The position numbers and the translations under genes were made by a program. This document shows positions 1-9,314 of a stretch of 64,000 nucleotides of DNA, piece by piece. The first letter of the stretch is position 1. Every line of letters begins with the position of its first letter. The notes under the pieces are model-generated. The model worked only from the letters and a program-made list of their open reading frames with translations, searched no databases and was not told where the DNA came from. The DNA lies in the NCBI GenBank assembly GCA_036873755.1, contig JAVTVY010025205.1:1-64000 (forward strand). Direction: 5' to 3'. Source of the stretch: Hanleya hanleyi (taxonomy: Eukaryota > Mollusca > Polyplacophora > Lepidopleurida > Hanleyidae).

Positions 1-111
1 ATCGAGCCCAGTCACCACCACCACACCCCGTGTACAAGCCACGTCGAGCTCCACACCAAGCTCTACACCTACGCCAAGAACACCCACTACGTCTCAAGAC
101 CCACCAGATTT

Positions 112-230
112 CATCCCTCACAGTGAACAGACAACGACCACCGACGTTGTACGTGGAAGGCCTACCCAACCTGGGGGTGGCTCCATCATCATCCCTGACA
201 GTGTACAGACAACGACGACCGACGTTGTAC
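112..230 (+). repeat. Two 41-bp direct repeats, period 78
   Basis: Bases 112-152 and 190-230 are about 90% identical (both end CCGACGTTGTAC). They sit in the 300 bases before the ATPase gene, where no convincing gene is seen. Between them, bases 151-173 repeat a stretch of the ATPase gene (about 488-510) with one mismatch. Confidence 0.7.
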
Positions 231-300
231 CCACCACTCCAGTTCACTCGTACCAAATTTACAAGAGCGGGTTACCACGACAACGAATACACCTCGAACC

Positions 301-915
301 ATGGACCCTCGGTGGCAGCATCCCTTCACGTGTCTCATCGCAGGACCAACGGGCTCCGGCAAAACGCACTTCGTCCGGAAGCTCCTTCAACACGCCGGCA
401 GCATGATCACCCCACCCATTGCCCGAGTCGTGTGGTGTTATGGAGAATGGCAGGCAGCGTATGCAGCAATGCCCCACATCACGTTCGTGGAAGGCCTACC
501 TAACCTGGCCGATTTGGAACCCGACACATTGGTGGTTCTGGATGATCTCATGGTGGAGACGGATGCGCGGGTCACCCAACTCTTTACCAAAGGCAGCCAT
601 CATCGACGGCTCAGCATCATCTACATTGTGCAGAATCTGTTCAGTAAAAACAAAGAACATCGCAACATCAGCTTAAATGCCCACTATCTGGTGGTCTTCA
701 AAAACCCGAGAGATACCACTCAACTGCTGCACCTGGCGAGACAGATATATCCCGGCCGCACACCGTTTGCGTTGGAAGCCTTTAAAGATGCCACAACCCC
801 TCAGCACGGGTATATGCTCTTCGACCTCAAGCAAGCCACCCCCGACCACCTTCGACTACGGACCGGCATCTTTCCCGGAGAGACCCACCACGTGTACTTG
901 CAAAAAATAATGTAA
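301..915 (+). CDS. Polinton packaging ATPase (A32/FtsK-HerA type)
   Basis: This 204-residue protein has a Walker A motif (AGPTGSGKTHF) near residue 17 and a Walker B motif (LVVLDDL) near residue 79, then a conserved region with QNLF near residue 111. The length and order fit the Polinton/adintovirus genome-packaging ATPase, which in related double-jelly-roll viruses drives DNA into the capsid. The start is the first ATG of the open frame and lies directly before the P-loop, as is usual for this family. It is the first gene of a same-strand cassette ending in the protease at 5269. The frame is intact, unlike the two last genes of the cassette. Recognition rests on the motifs and on the neighbouring capsid genes. 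Confidence 0.9.
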   Translation: MDPRWQHPFTCLIAGPTGSGKTHFVRKLLQHAGSMITPPIARVVWCYGEWQAAYAAMPHITFVEGLPNLADLEPDTLVVLDDLMVETDARVTQLFTKGSHHRRLSIIYIVQNLFSKNKEHRNISLNAHYLVVFKNPRDTTQLLHLARQIYPGRTPFALEAFKDATTPQHGYMLFDLKQATPDHLRLRTGIFPGETHHVYLQKIM

Positions 916-1057
916 ACACACCCACAGTGGCGCCCCCAGCTGGAGTGTGTGTGTTTGATGATGGAGATAATAAAAAGAATGAATACCACAGCAGGGTTGA
1001 CTTTGTCTCTGAGGTGGATAAAAAGAGCAGAGTTGTGGGTTCTAGCATTAGTTGTAC

Positions 1058-1402
1058 ATGATGTCTGCGCGAGTACGGAAGCACGCTCCCACGCTCCGTG
1101 TATTGAAGACAGCCCCACCCGAGTTGGTCCGAACCATTGTACGCGGTGCGGACCCTGACCTTGTACGCTGTCTGTGCGAGATCGGGTACAACCTGTTAAA
1201 AGGCAACGTACCACTGACTCCGGCTCAGAAGACCAAGTTGGCCAAGCATAAGACAGGTCTCCGAACCCTAGTCCATAAGCGGGTCCCACAAACACAAAAG
1301 AAAAAGGTGTTACAGAAAGGCGGCTTTCTCGGGGCCATCTTAGCACCGTTGGCCGCTTCCGTGTTGGGTCCAGTATTGGGTGGACTCTTCGGCCGACAAT
1401 GA
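1058..1402 (+). CDS. Small Polinton protein with glycine-rich hydrophobic C-terminus
   Basis: About 114 residues, starting at one of two adjacent ATGs (1058 or 1061). The middle is basic (KHKTGLRTLVHKR), with the conserved-looking stretch LLKGNVPLTPAQK before it. The last ~25 residues are a glycine-rich hydrophobic segment (GGFLGAILAPLAA). I recognise this arrangement from small uncharacterised proteins that recur beside invertebrate Polinton capsid genes. A membrane-active or core role like that of adenovirus minor proteins is possible but only a guess. It lies between the ATPase and the proline-rich protein, 12 bases upstream of the latter. The frame is intact. Confidence 0.7.
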   Translation: MMSARVRKHAPTLRVLKTAPPELVRTIVRGADPDLVRCLCEIGYNLLKGNVPLTPAQKTKLAKHKTGLRTLVHKRVPQTQKKKVLQKGGFLGAILAPLAASVLGPVLGGLFGRQ

Positions 1403-1414
1403 ACCACACGAAAA

Positions 1415-2152
1415 ATGGTCCTCGTCGAACCTCGGTTGCTTCAAAACCTCCAATCACCCTACCCTGTGCCACCTACGGTGAAGACCATAAACACCCTCGA
1501 TGGAGAGATGCAACAGATCTTACAGAGACCGGGGTTAAGCGACAGTGAGAAAGTACAACGGTACAATGAGACACTTCAACGGTACATGACGTTCATGGAC
1601 CAATACAAAACCCTCTCTACCCCACCACCACCACCACCACCACCACCACGTGACACACCGCCGACCTCAGCACCCCTCCAACAGCCGCCATTACCAGGGG
1701 TAGCACCCACAGCCCCACAGTGGGTGGAAGACGAAGAGCTGAAGAGTGTACCTGCCTCGTTCAAGAAACAAGCTGGCCTGGTATTACAACGGATGAAACA
1801 GAATCCTAACATGACTTGGAATGATAAAGGCGAACTCCTGGTACAGAATCAGGTGGTCCCCGGCACCCACATGACGGATTTAGTGAATGACCTGATGCGT
1901 AAACGCAGATCGCACACGGATCCTCGAGGATGGGAGGTCTTCGCTCAAGGCTTGAAAGACATGCATGTACCACAGGAATTGGTGGGGAACCCCCACCGCT
2001 GGGCCTTTATGCAGCAAACCCAGCAATCGCCGAGTCGTGCACCACGACAGATTCCACAACCTTGGGAATCCGAATGGGAACCGGAGTCACCCCCAAAACT
2101 CCACCACCACAACGGGCACCTTCTTTTCAAACCTTTAAAAAACCACCCTTGA
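1415..2152 (+). CDS. Polinton conserved proline-rich structural-type protein
   Basis: A 245-residue frame. The first ~70 residues are helical and charged. Then comes a nine-proline run (residues 70-78), then a domain with WNDKGELLVQNQVVPGTHMT and VNDLMRKRR around residues 130-165 and an Arg/Pro-rich tail. The block GTHMTDLVND is characteristic of a protein that repeatedly accompanies Polinton capsid genes in invertebrates; its function is not known. A basic Ser/Thr/Arg stretch encoded downstream in another frame (about 2150-2240) looks like the natural C-terminus. The frame has therefore probably shifted near 2090-2150. The (CCA)n run at 1621-1648 could also vary in length. Confidence 0.7.
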   Translation: MVLVEPRLLQNLQSPYPVPPTVKTINTLDGEMQQILQRPGLSDSEKVQRYNETLQRYMTFMDQYKTLSTPPPPPPPPPRDTPPTSAPLQQPPLPGVAPTAPQWVEDEELKSVPASFKKQAGLVLQRMKQNPNMTWNDKGELLVQNQVVPGTHMTDLVNDLMRKRRSHTDPRGWEVFAQGLKDMHVPQELVGNPHRWAFMQQTQQSPSRAPRQIPQPWESEWEPESPPKLHHHNGHLLFKPLKNHP

Positions 2153-2282
2153 TCAGGACACCGCACATCTCCAGAGCCGTGACACGTAGCAAGTCAACGC
2201 GACGAACACGACGCCGGACACAACCACCAAGGTCTGGAACACCTATTAAAACCAACAGCAGCAGCAGGACAGCTCAGTCGCC

Positions 2283-3074
2283 ATGTTTTACCTCACGCTA
2301 CCCAGTAACAGTTCGCTGGATGTGTTTCCTGACAACACCGTGGCCAAGTATGTGACTCAATTACCACAACCGTTGCATTTACCTGGCCGGTGGGAATGTG
2401 GACTGGTGGATATTCAGTACCCTTACTCATGGTACAACGTGCGAGCCAATGAAGTGTGGTACGAGGTGACCTACGAAGGAAAAGACACCCGGCTCACCCT
2501 CCCCGAAGGCCAATACGATACTCCCAAGGAGTTCATCGGTGGGCTGTCAAGACTGTTGCATTATAAGGCTCTACGGCAGGTCACGAATAGTTCAAAACCC
2601 ATCCAAGCCTATCCCTTCAAGAATCACGTGGACTTCGATTACAACGCCCACAACGACAAGGCACAGCTTACCGTCACCGCCAACGCGAGTCCTGTCGTAC
2701 GGAGTCCTATTCTACAGCAAATGCTGGGTTTCGATCTACAGACGTTCGCTGGTCCCACCGAACACCATGGCGAGATCCCGATGGATATGAAGTCGGGTAT
2801 GTACGGACTCTACGTCTACTCGGACGTGGTGGACAACCACATCGTGGGCGATATCAACACACCTCTGTTACGGGTGGTCCCCATTAAAAATAAGTATGGC
2901 GATCAAGTCACCCACAGTTTCGCCCACATGCTCTACCTGCCTGTACGACAAACCCACATCAACACGATCACGGTGGATATAAGAGATGACACGGGACGAC
3001 CGGTGGCATTCCAACGCGGGAAAGTGGTGCTGACACTTCATTTTCGACAAGCACGTGCTCCCCACTTTGCATAA
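2283..3074 (+). CDS. Polinton minor capsid (penton) protein
   Basis: A 263-residue intact frame beginning with a beta-rich segment (MFYLTLPSNSSLDVFPDN). This N-terminal pattern, followed by WECGLVDIQYP near residue 38, is typical of the single-jelly-roll penton-like protein of Polintons and adintoviruses. That protein is known to sit at the five-fold vertices of the predicted icosahedral capsid. It precedes the basic protein and the major capsid gene, the usual order. Its stop overlaps the start of the next gene by one base (TAATG at 3072-3076). There are no frameshifts, so this gene decayed later than its downstream neighbours or was hit less. Confidence 0.85.
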   Translation: MFYLTLPSNSSLDVFPDNTVAKYVTQLPQPLHLPGRWECGLVDIQYPYSWYNVRANEVWYEVTYEGKDTRLTLPEGQYDTPKEFIGGLSRLLHYKALRQVTNSSKPIQAYPFKNHVDFDYNAHNDKAQLTVTANASPVVRSPILQQMLGFDLQTFAGPTEHHGEIPMDMKSGMYGLYVYSDVVDNHIVGDINTPLLRVVPIKNKYGDQVTHSFAHMLYLPVRQTHINTITVDIRDDTGRPVAFQRGKVVLTLHFRQARAPHFA

Positions 3075-3478
3075 TGAAGGTGCCTTACGAATGCGATGCA
3101 CGCAGCTATATGGACTATTATGCCCAACAGGCCGGGGGTGGCTTTCCGGTGTTTAGTGGTGCACGCATGCAACGTGGACATGGACTGGGGAACATACTCG
3201 GCAGCATCGTCAAAACGTTCCTGCCCTTGGTGACGCGTGGGATGAAAGCAATCGGCAAACAAGCGGTACGCAGTGGACTGCAAGTGGCCGGTGATGTCTT
3301 GGGGGGTACGGCACCCAAAGAATCCTTGAAACGGCGGGCCAAAGAAGCGGGAGGCGTCTTGGTGGCCAAAGCACAACGCACCGTAGGGAATAAAAAAGCT
3401 GCCCCACCGAGACCACGCACCAGTCGACGACCGACCCAGCGACGACGCACATCGAAGACCCGGGATATCTTTTCTTAA
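3074..3478 (+). CDS. Polinton basic capsid-associated protein (pVI/pX-like)
   Basis: A 134-residue frame starting within the stop codon of the penton gene. The N-terminus has YYAQQAGGGFPVFSG followed by RGHGLGNILG. The middle is an amphipathic Ala/Gly/Lys-rich helix region and the C-terminus is very basic (RPRTSRRPTQRRR). Proteins with the YY-QAG and RGHGLG motifs recur between the minor and major capsid genes of invertebrate Polintons. A DNA-binding or internal capsid role is inferred from charge and position only. It ends three bases before the major capsid ATG. Confidence 0.75.
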   Translation: MKVPYECDARSYMDYYAQQAGGGFPVFSGARMQRGHGLGNILGSIVKTFLPLVTRGMKAIGKQAVRSGLQVAGDVLGGTAPKESLKRRAKEAGGVLVAKAQRTVGNKKAAPPRPRTSRRPTQRRRTSKTRDIFS

Positions 3479-3481
3479 AAC

Positions 3482-4794
3482 ATGTCCTTGATCCACGCCG
3501 AGTCCTGCCCCTCCACCAACAGTGAATTTGATTTGTGGACCGTCCCGCCCACACAGACAAGTGCCGAACAAGGATTATGGGTGGAGCATCTCCCGCTGTC
3601 CAGCATCAACGCAACAGGGCCCATCGAGTTCACCATCAGTAATGCGGATACGACCTAAGTGGATTTAGCCCATACCTACTTGTATGTGAAAGCCAAGATC
3701 GTCAGTGGAGATGGCACCAGAATCGCCGACCAAGCAACGGTGGGCCCGACGAATCTCTGGCTGCACTCGATGTTTCAACAGGTGGATATATTTCTCAGCG
3801 ACAAACTCATCAGTGACTCGACCAACACGTACCCCTCTCGAGCCTACATCGAGACGCTGTTGTCGCATGGGCGAGAGGCTAAAAAATCTCAACTGACAGC
3901 CGCTTTATTCTACCAGGACAAAGCCGAGCACATGGGCGCAGAGAACGACAATACAGGATATAGCAAACGGAAGGCTTTGACCGCGAACGGCGTCTCGGTG
4001 GATATGATCGGTCGACTGCACGCAGACATGTTCATGCAAGACCGATACCTCTTGAACAAGATCCCCATCAAAATCCGACTGATACGGGCGCCTCCGACCT
4101 TCGGCTTGATGGCCACTAACGTAGAGGCGCATGTAGCTGACTATAAGATTGTCATCGAAGACGCAGTCCTGTATGTCCGAAAAGTGAAACCGAATCCAGC
4201 CGTTCAATTGGGACACATGAAAGCATTGGAAACAAAACCAGCCCAGTACCCTATCCGACGTGTGCAAACCAAAGTGTTCTCTGTGTCTGCTGGAAATATG
4301 AGCGCCAACAAAGAAAACCTGTTCCTGGGGGAACTACCCAAGCGATTGATCCTGGCCTGTGTGGAAAATACCAGTTTCAGTGGAGCCTACCCAGAGAATC
4401 CGTTTGACTTTAAACATTTCAGCATCAATTTTGTGGCCCTGCATGTGGATGGACAACAGGTGCCAGCCACCGCCTTAACCCCGAACTTTGGGCGCGCGAA
4501 TTTCATTCGAGCCTATCAGAGCCTGTTTACAGCCACCGGTCAAATCAACCAGGACGAAGGGAATATGATCAGTCGGGAGGACTACGCGAACGGATACACG
4601 TTGTTCTGTTTCGATCTGACCCCACCTTAGAGAACGACCATCAGCTGGCCCTGGCCAAGCAAGGCAATTTACGGTTGGAAATCCACTTTCAACGAGCCCT
4701 CCGGAGCACCGTCAATGTGATCTGCTACGCCGAGTTTGACAACATCATTCAAGTGGACAAGGCGCGCAACGTGCTGTGTGACTTCTCCACCTAA
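3482..4794 (+). pseudogene. Polinton major capsid protein, broken
   Basis: The frame beginning at ATG 3482 codes for a double-jelly-roll major capsid protein. Residues such as [26 protein letters not shown] and [10 protein letters not shown] are typical of the Polinton/adintovirus protein. It is broken twice. An in-frame TAA lies at 3656-3658 (codon 59). A frameshift near 4620-4630 follows, after which coding resumes in another frame and ends at TAA 4792-4794. The stretch between the breaks (3659-4627) is open for about 323 codons. The total length fits the family. Capsid assembly from this copy is therefore not expected. No repaired sequence is given. Confidence 0.88.
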
Positions 4795-4795
4795 C

Positions 4796-5269
4796 ATGGA
4801 TACAGAGCAGATAACCACCGTGCTGGAGAATGACCCAGAGACACGTATGATGTTTCAAGGGGTGTTCGCCCGAGATGTGTTCCCATTAGACCGTGTGTAT
4901 CCTGCTGCTTACGTTCTCAACACGGACCCGATGGAGCGACCCGGTGAACACTGGGTGGCCGTGTACTTGACAGAACAGCAGGGCGAATACTTTGACCCGT
5001 ACGGCCTGCCACCCCTCCATCCCGATTTAACAGACTTCATGGATCAAGGCACAGAGACGTGATGTTGGAACAGTCAAACGTTGCAAAGCCTGACCAGTAG
5101 CGTGTGCGGACAATATTGCTTGTTTTACCTGTACCATCGATGCCGGGGAAGACCCTTATCTACCATCGTACAGATGTTTGACGAGTACCCCAAGGCCGAG
5201 GACCGCGATGTACTCGTATATGACTGGGCCGCCCATCATTTCAATGTACAAGTCCCGTTCTGGGCTTGA
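4796..5269 (+). pseudogene. Polinton adenain-type maturation protease, one in-frame stop
   Basis: This 158-codon frame starts one base after the capsid stop. It matches the C5 adenain-like cysteine protease that processes Polinton virion proteins. The catalytic His is in GEHWVAVY (about residue 47), the acidic residue in FDPYGLPP, and the Cys in SSVCGQYCLFY (about residue 105). A single in-frame TGA at 5060-5062 separates His/Asp from the Cys, so no active enzyme can be made from this copy. All three catalytic positions are otherwise kept, which suggests recent inactivation. The stop codon at 5267-5269 lies in the first unit of a short downstream repeat. Confidence 0.88.
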
Positions 5270-5407
5270 ATTCTTTCAATGTACACACGCCCGCTGTTCT
5301 GGGCTTAAGTTTAAAAGCCCCCTGTTCTGGGCTTCAGTGTACAAGCCCCCTGTTCTGGGCTTCAGTTTTCAATGTACAAGCCCCTTGTTCTGGGCTTCAG
5401 TTTTCAC
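5245..5407 (+). repeat. Five ~33-bp tandem repeats after the protease
   Basis: Imperfect units built on GTACAAGCCCCCTGTTCTGG (TTCTGGGCTT core). The first unit includes the end of the protease frame, so the array probably arose from the 3' end of that gene. Confidence 0.75.
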
Positions 5408-5438
5408 GTGGTTGTTCTCACGTTGTTGTTGTTCACTG

Positions 5439-5487
5439 AATAAAAAAATGAGATCTCACCAAAAAACCCTGTCTTGTGTGTTTTATT
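5439..5487. terminator. Facing polyadenylation signals
   Basis: AATAAA at 5439-5444 suits the plus-strand capsid cassette. TTTATT at 5482-5487 is an AATAAA on the minus strand. Such facing signals usually separate convergent genes, but no minus-strand gene remains to the right. Confidence 0.5.
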
Positions 5488-5796
5488 CATAATGCATCAA
5501 TGCCCATTGTGGAGATTCAGTCAAACTGAAATCAGTGGTGTAGGATGGGGCCAAAATGTAACCCATCAAGGTTAGAATGCAAGCGCACTATAGTAAAAAT
5601 AGAGAGGCCAATGAAATCAGCCCACAGACCAAGTACGTGGTTTTGGTCTAGGTTTGGAGCGGGCATTTCATTGAGGTACGTGTATACGGTGAGTGAAGAC
5701 TCGTCCAACACGTATAGATGAAGTTGATGACTATAAGTTCTATATATTCTCCGAACCTTGCCGAAAGGAAGACCGTTTGACCTGCATTTGACCTTT

Positions 5797-5905
5797 TGAC
5801 CCGCGCGCGCGCGCGCGCGCACTGCCGGTGATAACGCGCGCGCGCGCTGCGGCCGGAGAACCCGCGCGCGCGCTGCGCCCGGAGAACCCGCGCGCGCGCT
5901 GCGGT
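5797..5905. repeat. CG-dinucleotide tract
   Basis: Four blocks of alternating CG, separated by short spacers such as GGAGAACC. It is capable of Z-DNA. Open frames across it are composition artefacts. The flanks at 5490-5796 and 5906-5990 hold nothing I recognise. Confidence 0.9.
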
Positions 5906-5989
5906 GGGGGGCCGGGGCGGGGAAAAAACCCGGAGGTTGAACATACGGACGTCTAAGGGGAAACATTGGAACTCCCCCACGTGACCTGC

Positions 5990-7330
5990 GCAGCAGAATG
6001 GAAACGACACCCTAGTGTAACTCCCTCACCTAGGCTTCACATGGATACCTCACTCGATCCCATCGACCCACTAGGGGCCCACCTACACCCCAACACGTCT
6101 ATTTCTATACTACGGCCAGACTGCGCATGCGCAGAATGCCGATAGTTCAACCCCACACCCAGCCCATCAGATGCCCCTTCACGAATGCTTCACTTTGATA
6201 CCTCACTCGACCCCATTGGACCATTCGTGGCTCCCCTAGCTCCAAAACGTCTAGCGGGACCCATACAGGGTCCAGTTTTCGACACTAGGTGACCACATCC
6301 CGATAAAATGGCCAGTTTTCGACACCGGATGTGCCGCCATCTTGAACATACGTGCCGCCATCTTGGATATGTCCCATAATGCACCGGGTCAAAATAGTCG
6401 CTTCTGATTGGACGAGAGCTCCGTGGCGGATTTGAAATACTCGCTTCTGATTGGACGAGAGCTCCGCATTGCATCTGCGCATGCGCAGAATGATATTCCT
6501 ACCGCACACCCAGCCCATCAGATGCCCCCTCACCTAGGCTTCACTTTGATACCTCACTCAACTCCATCGGCCCATTAGGGACTCCCCTAGCTCCCAACAC
6601 GGCTATTTCCATACCCTTGGGCCACCGCGCATGCGCAGAATGCCGCTATTTCAACCCACTAGTCGAGTGAGATGCCCCTTCACGAATGCTTCACATTGAT
6701 ACCTCATATGACCCCACTGGACCAATAGTGGCTCCCCTAGATCCCGAAACGTCTATTTTCATACCCTTGGGCCACCGCGCATGCGCAGAATGGTGACAAC
6801 ACCCAAGCCGCTAGTCCAGTCAGATGCCCCTTCAGATAAGCTTCACTTTGATACCTCACTCGACCCCATTGCACCATGAGTAACTCCCCTAGCTCCAAAA
6901 TGTCTATTTCCATATCCTTGGGCCACCGCGCATGCGCAGAATGGTGACAACGCCCAAGCCGCTAGTCCAGTCAGATGCCCCTTCACCTAAGCTTCACGTT
7001 GATACCTCACTCAACTCCATCGGCCCATTAGGGACTCCCCTAGCTCCCAACACGGCTATTTCCATACCCTTGGGCCTCCGCGCATGCGCAGAATGGTGAC
7101 AACGCCCAAACCGCTAGTCCAGTCAGATGCCCCTTCACCTAAGCTTCACGTTGATACCTCACTCAACTCCATCGGCCCATTAGGGACTCCCCTAGCTCCC
7201 AACACGGCTATTTCCATACCCTTGGGCCACCGCGCATGCGCAGAATGACGCTAGTTCAACCCCACACCCAGCCCATCAGATGCCCCCTCACCTAGGCTTC
7301 ACTTTGATACCTCACTCAACTCCACTGGAC
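5990..7330 (+). repeat. ~150-bp tandem array with NRF1-like palindromes
   Basis: About eight to nine diverged units, each with ATACCTCACTCAACTCCATC, a TATTTCCATACCCTTGGGCC segment and the palindrome GCGCATGCGC followed by AGAATG. Exact palindromes occur near 6123, 6478, 6629, 6778, 6929, 7080, 7232 and 7575. The same unit builds both arms of the foldback at 50526-57343. Insertions near 6300-6370 add GCCGCCATCTTG motifs (YY1-like). No gene is present. Confidence 0.85.
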
Positions 7331-7377
7331 CAGTAGTAACTCCCCTAGCTCCAAAACGGCTATTTCCATACCCTTGG

Positions 7378-7530
7378 GGGCCGCCATCTTGTACACCACA
7401 GCTTGGTATAACATGGCGGCCGCCGCCATCTTGTACACCACAGCTTCGTACAACATGGCGGCCTTCTCCAAACAAGTCTGGACATGTCCAAGGGTCACGC
7501 CTCATTCAACCCAACCGGAAGTGACGTCAT
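7378..7530. promoter_or_regulatory. Cluster of YY1-, ETS- and CRE-like motifs
   Basis: Two adjacent ~42-bp units (7378-7464) each run from GCCGCCATCTTG to its inverse CATGGCGGC, giving four YY1-type motifs. At about 7514-7530 CCGGAAGTGACGTCA joins an ETS-type and a CRE-type site. This is the composition of broadly active animal promoters. Function is inferred from the motifs only. Confidence 0.45.
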
Positions 7531-7626
7531 ACCTGCGCACATCACTCCTGCGCACACCACCCCAATTTTTTTTCTGCGCATGCGCAGTGAGGCGCTGTTG
7601 CGTCCATTTACGCTTACATCACTACT

Positions 7627-8561
7627 GTCGTCCAAGTTTGCATTTGCAAGGATATCACGAAATTTATCCCAATCAGCCTTGTCGTAGTTCCAAATTAAAC
7701 GCTTAAAAGAGCTCGGCCTAGGGATACGAGAGTTTAAAAGAACGAAAACTCGGGAGTGGTCACTACAAAAAACTACAAGACGCCACTATCGCAGACAAGT
7801 TGTTGCATATTGCAGATAATCGGATCAAGGAGAGAATTTGAGACCGGACGGGTTGGTTCTGTTATTACCTGAGTAAAACCGAGGGAGTTAATTATGTCGC
7901 GTAGGTGGAATTTATTAGTGTTTAATAGATCGTCGTTCATATCACCCATAACTATAATATTGGTATCGGGATTAGAATCACGAACATTGGAAATATTGTC
8001 GGAAATCAATTGCCATTTATCGACTGGTGTATTTGGAGGTCGATAAATAGTACACAATAGAGTTTTGGGGCTATCTTGAAGCTCTATGAACATGATTTCT
8101 AAGTCACTGCTTTCGTATTCAAGTTTACGCTTGCTCATAATGTTTTGTGAAACATAAACACATACCCCACCCCATGCATGATTACGGTCTTTGCGATGAG
8201 GCTCCTGAAAACCCGGGAGCACTATCTTACTCGTCTCTATATGTGGAGTCAAGTGACTTTCGGTAATGGTTACAATATCAAATTTGCTAAGATTAGCTCC
8301 AACCAAGTGAAGTTTTTCAACAAGTCCACAAACGTTGTTGTGCACAATTGACATTTTATTATCATTTTCTGGACCTGGGTTTGACTCTATATCACCGGAA
8401 AGTATCAACATGATAGAAAATATCCAAAAGTTAGTGACATTTGCTGTCATAAGGGCCGAAAGTATCATAATTAATGTCCGAAAACACGTACCCCCGAACC
8501 CGAAATTTTCGCGAAGTTCAAAATGTTTAAATAGAAAAAGGCGGTTGAAGAAATACAGCAA
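7627..8561 (-). pseudogene. CR1-like LINE ORF2 start with 2A motif and endonuclease
   Basis: The minus-strand frame 8561-7773 (262 codons) begins with a hydrophobic leader and a 2A ribosome-skipping motif (SGDIESNPGP, about residues 55-64). An AP-type endonuclease domain follows: HNNVCGL, TITESHLTP, IYRPPNTPVDKW and VMGDMNDD. Near 7770 the frame shifts, and coding-like sequence (SDHSRVF, IWNYDKADWDKF) continues to 7627, where it stops abruptly at the proposed Polinton end. N-terminal 2A motifs are known in some CR1-type and related non-LTR elements of invertebrates. LINE copies usually lose the 5' end; here the 3' part (reverse transcriptase) is missing. That fits interruption by the Polinton. 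Confidence 0.85.
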
Positions 8562-9314
8562 CCAAACAGTTCGATTGCCGCACGATAACAGTCGAGACTA
8601 TTACCCATTATCTCTCACGAGCCAATCAAACTGGAGTGCGACAAAACATCTTGCAGGATCATGAGCACGCAAAAGACGTCATTCTCGAAAAGATAAACTG
8701 TACTGGACAATTGTAATTGAATAGAAGATATAGCAATGAATGTGTGAAGTGGAACTTATTAAAGCTACATAGCATAAACTAATAAATAATAAGCAAAGTA
8801 AAATAAGTATTTGGGAGAGCAAACAAGTCTCGAAGGAACTTTTGAGTGTGAAAGCCCGGGTAGACCCTGGTCGGAACAGAAGTATTAATTTGGCGGCAAA
8901 TACTTGAGACGCAATAGCAAATTGTTCATTTCATACTGGGTATGACTTAATTCTGGTCAACAGAAGACTGTTCTTGCTCGAAATTTTTATTTTTCGACTA
9001 TCGGGAGTGTTTCGTACATAAATGCGATCATGTCTGATTTGATATTTTCTGTAATTATTATTTGGGTTCCTTTTCGTTCTTTTCGTCTTTCACATGGCCA
9101 GTACCGTCTAATCAGGGACGGATGATCATTCATTTTTCTATGGAGCCACCTTCTTTAAATTTGTGCTCTTGGTAAGGTGTCGGCCACCAATATGTCTTCA
9201 CCTGGAAAAAAATTGACCCCAGCCCCAGTAAACATTTGACAGCAGCTTTCTCGATGCTGCTTCTAAGGATTTGTGGTCACTGTATTCTTCGCACGCGTGA
9301 GCGAATCCTAATAG
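8562..9314. other. No recognised gene
   Basis: The first ~150 bases are probably 5' leader of the LINE on the minus strand. The rest is AT-rich DNA with only short open frames. Confidence 0.5.

Larger units (their letters stand above)
1..7626 (+). mobile_element. Polinton/Maverick element, right-hand part
   Basis: Seven plus-strand genes or gene remains at 301-5269 form the Polinton morphogenesis cassette: FtsK/HerA-type ATPase, three small structural-type proteins, minor and major capsid proteins, and an adenain-like protease. DNA polymerase B and integrase are not in the window and would lie to the left. The genes are followed by a CG tract and a ~150-bp repeat array. I place the right terminus at 7626, where DNA reading AGTAGT inwards on the minus strand abuts a CR1-like reading frame. 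The flanking GTCGTC (7627-7632) would be the 6-bp target duplication. Polintons are known for 6-bp duplications. The terminus is an inference because the left end is outside the window. Broken capsid and protease genes mean this copy is defective. Confidence 0.85.

Noticed and set aside
5532..6010. Minus-strand frames rich in Ala/Arg across the CG tract
   Set aside because: Composition effect of alternating CG; no domain and no conserved start.
7374..7706. Plus-strand 110-codon frame
   Set aside because: Spans the YY1-motif duplication and the antisense of the LINE, across the proposed Polinton junction.
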